Source: Actinopolymorpha alba DSM 45243 (GTDB taxonomy: Bacteria > Actinomycetota > Actinomycetes > Propionibacteriales > Actinopolymorphaceae). Taken from it: 64,000 nucleotides of DNA. The notes below the pieces were generated by a model. The model ran no database searches. It worked only from the letters and a program-made list of their open reading frames with translations, and was not told the origin of the DNA. The stretch's first letter is position 1, and every line of letters begins with the position of its first letter. Below, one piece after another: positions 60,288 through 64,000 of the stretch. Position numbers and translations under genes: made by a program. The stretch lies in contig NZ_KB892768.1 of the NCBI RefSeq assembly GCF_000373925.1, forward strand, positions 62,001-126,000, read 5' to 3'.

Positions 60288-61632
60288 CGGGTCCCAGGAC
60301 GCCGCCGTCCAGCAGGGTGGGCGCACGGCGCCACGCCACCATCTCGGCGCCGCGTAGCTCCCAGCGGGCATCCCAGCCTGCCTTGCGTTCGGCCTCGTCG
60401 AGTTCGTACGACAACAGCCCGACCCGCGCGGCGACCAGCCTCCGCCACGGCGGCGGCAGGTCTGTTGACAGGCCATGCCGCAGGCACACTCCATGCGCTC
60501 GCGCCATCCGGTCGGCGTACGCCGGATCGGCGGCGACCAGGCCGAGGAGACGGCGGGTCCGAGCCACCGCCGCCTGCCGCCGCGCGCAGAGCTGGCAGGA
60601 AAGTTCGCGCCTGATCGGGGCGGCTCGACGGCTCGGCCACCACGTGGTGCGGGAGTCCACCTGCCGCAGGTACCCCTGGAGTTCCGTCCGCCACACCATC
60701 GCGACGTGCTCGATCACCGCCGCGACAGCCACGAGCAGACCCTCATCGGTGAGGGTGACCGAGGAAAGTTCTCCCGAGGTGAGGCGGAAGCTCGTCAGGT
60801 CACCGAGGTGCCGGGCGCACAACGTCGCGTCAGTGCGAAGCTCGGCGGACTCCTCCGGGCTGAGCCCCGTCAGCCAGTGGATGCCCCGCCACTCCGCGAG
60901 GTCCGCGGCCGCGCACAACGGACAGCACGGCCAGTCCAGCACAAGATTCGCATCCCCCAACGGACCATGATTCCGGGCGGCCTCCTCCGCTGCGAACACC
61001 CGCGTGAAGCCTTCCTCCCGGATCTTCCGGCGTCGGGCGAAGTCGGGATCGCTGCTGGTCAGATGTTCCCGGGCGGTCACCGTGTCCTTTCCGAGCCTGC
61101 TGTCGAGCAGGGTGGCCACAGCCCGCCCGACTGTGGGCCCGCCGCGCTCGATGATCGCCAGCCCGTGCGTCAGGCAGAGAGCGTCACCGGCGTCCATGAG
61201 GCGCCTGACCTCCGCGTCCACCAGGCCGGCGCGCAGAGTGCCGAGTACATCCGCCTCTGTCCGGGCAGCGGCCTGGCATGCGGGGCACGGGCCTGGCGTG
61301 ACTGGGCTCGGCGCGGCCAACGCGCGGGCGCCCGCACGCGCGACGTCGGCGAACACCCACCGCGCGAGCCAGGACGTCGACGCGCCGAGGTCGAGTAGCC
61401 GGCGCGTGTGCGGCGCGCAGAAGCCGAATGAGCGCTCCAGGCGTTCACGCATCGCCAGGTCGACGCGGGTGTCGTTCTCGTACGCGAAGAACCACCGCCG
61501 CATTGAATCTTCCCGGGCGCGACAGACCGGACATCCTTCTCCACCCAACGCCGCGATCGCGTCAGCACGGACCTGCGCGTCGGGCCGTGGCGCGCGTACG
61601 CCCAGCACTGAGAGCCAGCGGCGAAATGCCAT
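60274..61632 (-). CDS. Protein with four CxxC...CxxH modules, unrecognised
   Basis: This 452-residue protein contains four regularly built Cys/His modules: CPVC (34-37) with CAPH (72-75), CPAC (116-119) with CLTH (153-156), CPLC (237-240) with CARH (272-275), and CQLC (346-349) with CLRH (383-386). The spacing within modules is 35-38 residues, so each can bind one zinc. Between them are helical, Arg-rich segments. No enzyme motif or membrane segment is visible. It is probably a multi-zinc scaffold or a nucleic-acid- or protein-binding factor. It is convergent with the methyltransferase gene and divergent from the AraC gene. Confidence 0.8.
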   Translation of the reverse strand: MAFRRWLSVLGVRAPRPDAQVRADAIAALGGEGCPVCRAREDSMRRWFFAYENDTRVDLAMRERLERSFGFCAPHTRRLLDLGASTSWLARWVFADVARAGARALAAPSPVTPGPCPACQAAARTEADVLGTLRAGLVDAEVRRLMDAGDALCLTHGLAIIERGGPTVGRAVATLLDSRLGKDTVTAREHLTSSDPDFARRRKIREEGFTRVFAAEEAARNHGPLGDANLVLDWPCCPLCAAADLAEWRGIHWLTGLSPEESAELRTDATLCARHLGDLTSFRLTSGELSSVTLTDEGLLVAVAAVIEHVAMVWRTELQGYLRQVDSRTTWWPSRRAAPIRRELSCQLCARRQAAVARTRRLLGLVAADPAYADRMARAHGVCLRHGLSTDLPPPWRRLVAARVGLLSYELDEAERKAGWDARWELRGAEMVAWRRAPTLLDGGVLGPVSSE

Positions 61633-61705
61633 GCCGCCCAGTGTCGTCCATGGCCTCAGCGATGTGGGACGGCCACCTGTCGGTGGGTGCGGCTAGCGTG
61701 TCGAC

Positions 61706-62443
61706 GTGACCGACGTTTCGCCTCCAGCGTCCGCGACGTACGCCGAGCTCGCGCCACCCGCACAGCTCGCGGCCGACGTCCGGTGCCTGTGGTGGTCGAG
61801 CTTCGGAGACCGGTCCGCGATCATCCCCGACGGCTGCCTTGACCTGATCGTCACGCCCGAACGGACATTCGTCGCCGGGCCCGACACCCGGCCCTGGACC
61901 TCGCAGTCTCCAGTCGGGATGGTGATGTACGGCATCAGGTTCCAGACCGGCCGCGCGAGCCGTGTCCTCGGCGTACCCGCGGACGCGTTGCGTGACCAGC
62001 GGGTCGATCTCAGCGACCTGTGGGGAGCCGCTGGTCGGCGTGCCACCGCCCGGCTCACCTCGGACCCGGGCCAGCTCGCTCCGCTGGTCACCGAGCGACT
62101 CCAGCGAACTGATCTCGCTGTGCCTGACCGTCAGGTCGACCTCGCGGTACGCAGGCTCCAGAGAGGTGCTCCGCGGGTAGGTGCCGCGTTGGCCGACCTC
62201 GCGGACCTCGACGTCAGCGAACGGCAGCTCCGGCGACGGTTCGCCGCCGCGGTCGGCTACGGCCCGGCGACCTTCCTGCGGGTCGCCCGCCTGGAACGGG
62301 TCCGCCACCGGGCCCGGACCCGACCAGACGCCACGCTCGCTGACCTCGCGGCCGACACGGGCTACGCCGACCAGGCGCATCTCGCGCGCGACTGCCGAGA
62401 GCTGGCCGGGGCGCCACCGAGCACGTTGTTGCGCGCTCGGTGA
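61706..62443 (+). CDS. AraC-family transcriptional regulator
   Basis: A 245-residue regulator. The N-terminal part (IIPDGCLDLIVTPERTFVAG near 39-58) matches the DUF6597-type sensor domain. The C-terminal AraC HTH contains VSERQLRRRFAAAVGYGPAT near 171-190 and ADLAADTGYADQAHLARDCR near 214-233. The GTG start is at 61706, close after the divergent gene's start, so control of the Cys/His-module gene is possible. Confidence 0.9.
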   Translation: MTDVSPPASATYAELAPPAQLAADVRCLWWSSFGDRSAIIPDGCLDLIVTPERTFVAGPDTRPWTSQSPVGMVMYGIRFQTGRASRVLGVPADALRDQRVDLSDLWGAAGRRATARLTSDPGQLAPLVTERLQRTDLAVPDRQVDLAVRRLQRGAPRVGAALADLADLDVSERQLRRRFAAAVGYGPATFLRVARLERVRHRARTRPDATLADLAADTGYADQAHLARDCRELAGAPPSTLLRAR

Positions 62444-62503
62444 CGCCCCGGAGGGAGTACCACTGAAGCCGGACGGGTGCTGCGGACGTGGGTGCCGGCG
62501 ACC

Positions 62504-64000
62504 CTACGGCCGGGTCATGCCGAAGGTGTAGCTGCCGCTACCTCTGTAGGAAACGATCCGCCAGCGGTAGGTACCGGAGGTCCCGGTGTAGGTCACGTCC
62601 TCGTCGGGCGCGGTGCTGATGCCCTGCGCGACCGTGATCCAGAAGCTCCCGCTGAGCTTCTGGAGGTAGAGGTCGAAGTCGACGCCGCTCGGCCCGTCGA
62701 GGCACCCGCGGAAGGTGCCACCTCCCGACGTGAACGACGTACCGTTCGGCTGGATGGCGACGGCGCCCGTGCCCGACAGCGAGCCGGTGTAGACCGATGG
62801 CAACGCGGCGCATCCGGACGCCGGCGGCGGCTCCTGGCCACCGGCGCCGGTGTAGAGGAGGAGGTTCGGCGAACCCGAACCCGGGTTGCCCACGACCCCC
62901 TGCGTGGCGTTGCCCACCAGAGCGTTCCGCACCGTGCTCGGTGACGCCGACGGGTTGCCCTGGAGATACAGCACCGCCGCGCCAGTCACGTGCGGCGTTG
63001 CCATCGACGTACCGCTGATCGTGTTCGTGGCGGTGTCACTGGTGTGCCAGGTGGACTGGATGCTCGAGCCGGGCGCGAAGATGTCAAGGCAGGTGCCGAT
63101 GTTGGAGAACGACGACCGCGCGTCGGTGGAGGTCGTGGATCCGACCGTGATGGCCGCGCCCACCCGCGCCGGGGAGTAGTTGCAGGCGTTCGCGCCCGAG
63201 TCGTTGCCGGCCGCGATGGCGTACGTCACGCCGTCGTTGATGGAGTTGACGACGGCGTTGTCCAGCGAGGTGGAGGCGCCGCCGCCGAGGCTCATGTTGG
63301 CCGCGGCGGGTTGACCGGCCGTGTGGTTGGACGTGACCCAGTCGATGCCCGCGATCACGCCGGCGGTGGTGCCGCTGCCGTTACAGTCGAGGACCCGCAC
63401 GCCGACGAGCCGGACGCCCTTCGCCACGCCGTATGTCGCGCTGCCGACGGTGCCAGCAACGTGCGTGCCGTGGCCGTTGCAGTCGTCGGCGGAGCCGCCG
63501 TCCACGGCGTCGAAGCCGCTGACCGCCCGACCGCCGAACTGCTGGTGGCTGTAGCGGATGCCGGTGTCGATGATGTAGGCCGTGATGCCCGCGCCGGTTG
63601 GGGTGTAGGTGTAGCTGTTGCTGAGCGGAAGGTTGCGCTGGTCGATCCGGTCGATCCCCCAGGTGGCCGGCGACTGCGTCGTGTTGATGCTGACCTTCTG
63701 GTCAGCCTCGATGTACTTGACGTCGGGGTTGGCGCGCATCTTGTCGAGTCCGCGCTGCGACAAGGTGGCGGCGAAGCCATGCAATGCGGCGGCGTACGTG
63801 CGCTGGACTCGCCCGCCGGCGACCTCCGCCTCGGTGCGCGCGGACCGCGCCATGACACTCGACACACCATCACGGAGCACAACGATGTAACGACCCTTGA
63901 GGGCGGTCGTCCGCTCCGCACCGATCAGTGGTGCGAGGGTCGTCGCGCCCGACGAGGTGGTCGGGGCGACCGCGCCCGCGACTCCCGCGAAACCGAACGT
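62504..64000 (-). CDS. Secreted subtilase (S8 peptidase), 5' end off the window
   Basis: About 498 residues are visible, and the start lies beyond the right edge. The visible N-terminus reads as the end of a signal region followed by an inhibitor-I9-type propeptide (GRYIVVLRDGV). The peptidase domain has the catalytic Asp in AYIIDTGIRYSH, His in GHGTHVAG, and Ser in SGTSMATPHV, with Asn in AAGNDSG. A Pro/Gly linker leads to a C-terminal beta domain ending TYRWRIVSYRGSGSYTF, of the pre-peptidase C-terminal type. The protein is exported and self-processing. It is convergent with the AraC gene. Confidence 0.95.
   Translation of the reverse strand, partial: TFGFAGVAGAVAPTTSSGATTLAPLIGAERTTALKGRYIVVLRDGVSSVMARSARTEAEVAGGRVQRTYAAALHGFAATLSQRGLDKMRANPDVKYIEADQKVSINTTQSPATWGIDRIDQRNLPLSNSYTYTPTGAGITAYIIDTGIRYSHQQFGGRAVSGFDAVDGGSADDCNGHGTHVAGTVGSATYGVAKGVRLVGVRVLDCNGSGTTAGVIAGIDWVTSNHTAGQPAAANMSLGGGASTSLDNAVVNSINDGVTYAIAAGNDSGANACNYSPARVGAAITVGSTTSTDARSSFSNIGTCLDIFAPGSSIQSTWHTSDTATNTISGTSMATPHVTGAAVLYLQGNPSASPSTVRNALVGNATQGVVGNPGSGSPNLLLYTGAGGQEPPPASGCAALPSVYTGSLSGTGAVAIQPNGTSFTSGGGTFRGCLDGPSGVDFDLYLQKLSGSFWITVAQGISTAPDEDVTYTGTSGTYRWRIVSYRGSGSYTFGMTRP

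Noticed and set aside
1-64000. CRISPR array or cas genes
   Set aside because: No set of regularly spaced repeats with unique spacers is present. The repeats found are palindromic and dispersed, or a two-unit tandem.

Overview
The window is G+C-rich throughout, with GTG starts, 4-base ATGA/GTGA gene overlaps and the gene set of a high-GC Gram-positive actinobacterium: a FasR-type regulator ahead of fabD-fabH-acpP-fabF, a homodimeric AceE, AhpE, and DUF3052, DUF3145 and DUF1918 proteins. A soil or plant-associated member of the Propionibacteriales (Nocardioidaceae, Kribbella or Actinopolymorpha type) fits best, but that placement is inference from gene content.

Layout. Positions 1-10178 hold a sugar-acid catabolic locus around a LacI regulator. 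Leftward genes are an isomerase, a Gfo/Idh dehydrogenase, a second isomerase and a LarA-like nickel epimerase that runs off the left edge. Rightward genes are the regulator, a third isomerase, glucuronate isomerase (uxaC) and a fructuronate reductase-like enzyme (uxuB). A solo tnpB element on the opposite strand splits uxaC from uxuB. A perfect 16-bp palindrome in the divergent promoter region is the likely operator. Positions 10179-15641 hold hairpins, another Gfo/Idh gene, a decayed esterase gene and a NarL-type two-component pair. Positions 15661-20548 hold tRNA-Val(UAC), ahpE, DUF3052, YjbQ, DUF1918 and aceE. Positions 20658-26458 hold a small hydrolase, flotillin with an NfeD-like partner, an unknown membrane-anchored protein, a palindrome-dense gap, a PHP protein and a Nudix protein.

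Positions 26539-33305 are the type II fatty-acid synthase locus: fasR, fabD, fabH, acpP, fabF and a carboxyltransferase, with a candidate FasR operator ahead of fabD. FabD carries a C-terminal biotinyl-like domain lacking the modifiable lysine. Positions 33555-38903 hold a GHL6-type glycosidase, a GNAT enzyme, a second LacI regulator and an enolase-superfamily sugar-acid dehydratase. Positions 38925-46359 form a glycolate/glyoxylate set: malate synthase, an MFS transporter and glcDEF. Positions 46828-54207 hold DUF3145, DUF72, a BatA/DUF58/MoxR operon, a membrane protein with a reduced kinase-like N-lobe, and a secreted lytic transglycosylase. The right end has an MFS pump, a secreted unknown protein, a two-subunit fluoride channel operon (fluC-DUF190-fluC), a Nudix enzyme, a methyltransferase, a protein with four CxxC...CxxH modules, an AraC regulator and a secreted subtilase cut by the right edge.

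Several intergenic gaps carry dispersed structured DNA. There are three copies of a ~90-bp nested palindrome (2885, 24568, 33349), a 16-bp CCGCGG-centred palindrome at several sites, three copies of a ~50-bp hairpin repeat, an 18-bp-arm nested palindrome at 21258, and a ~130-bp imperfect hairpin at 24266. These repeats, the TnpB insertion, the FabD extension and the four-module Cys/His protein are the least ordinary parts of the window.
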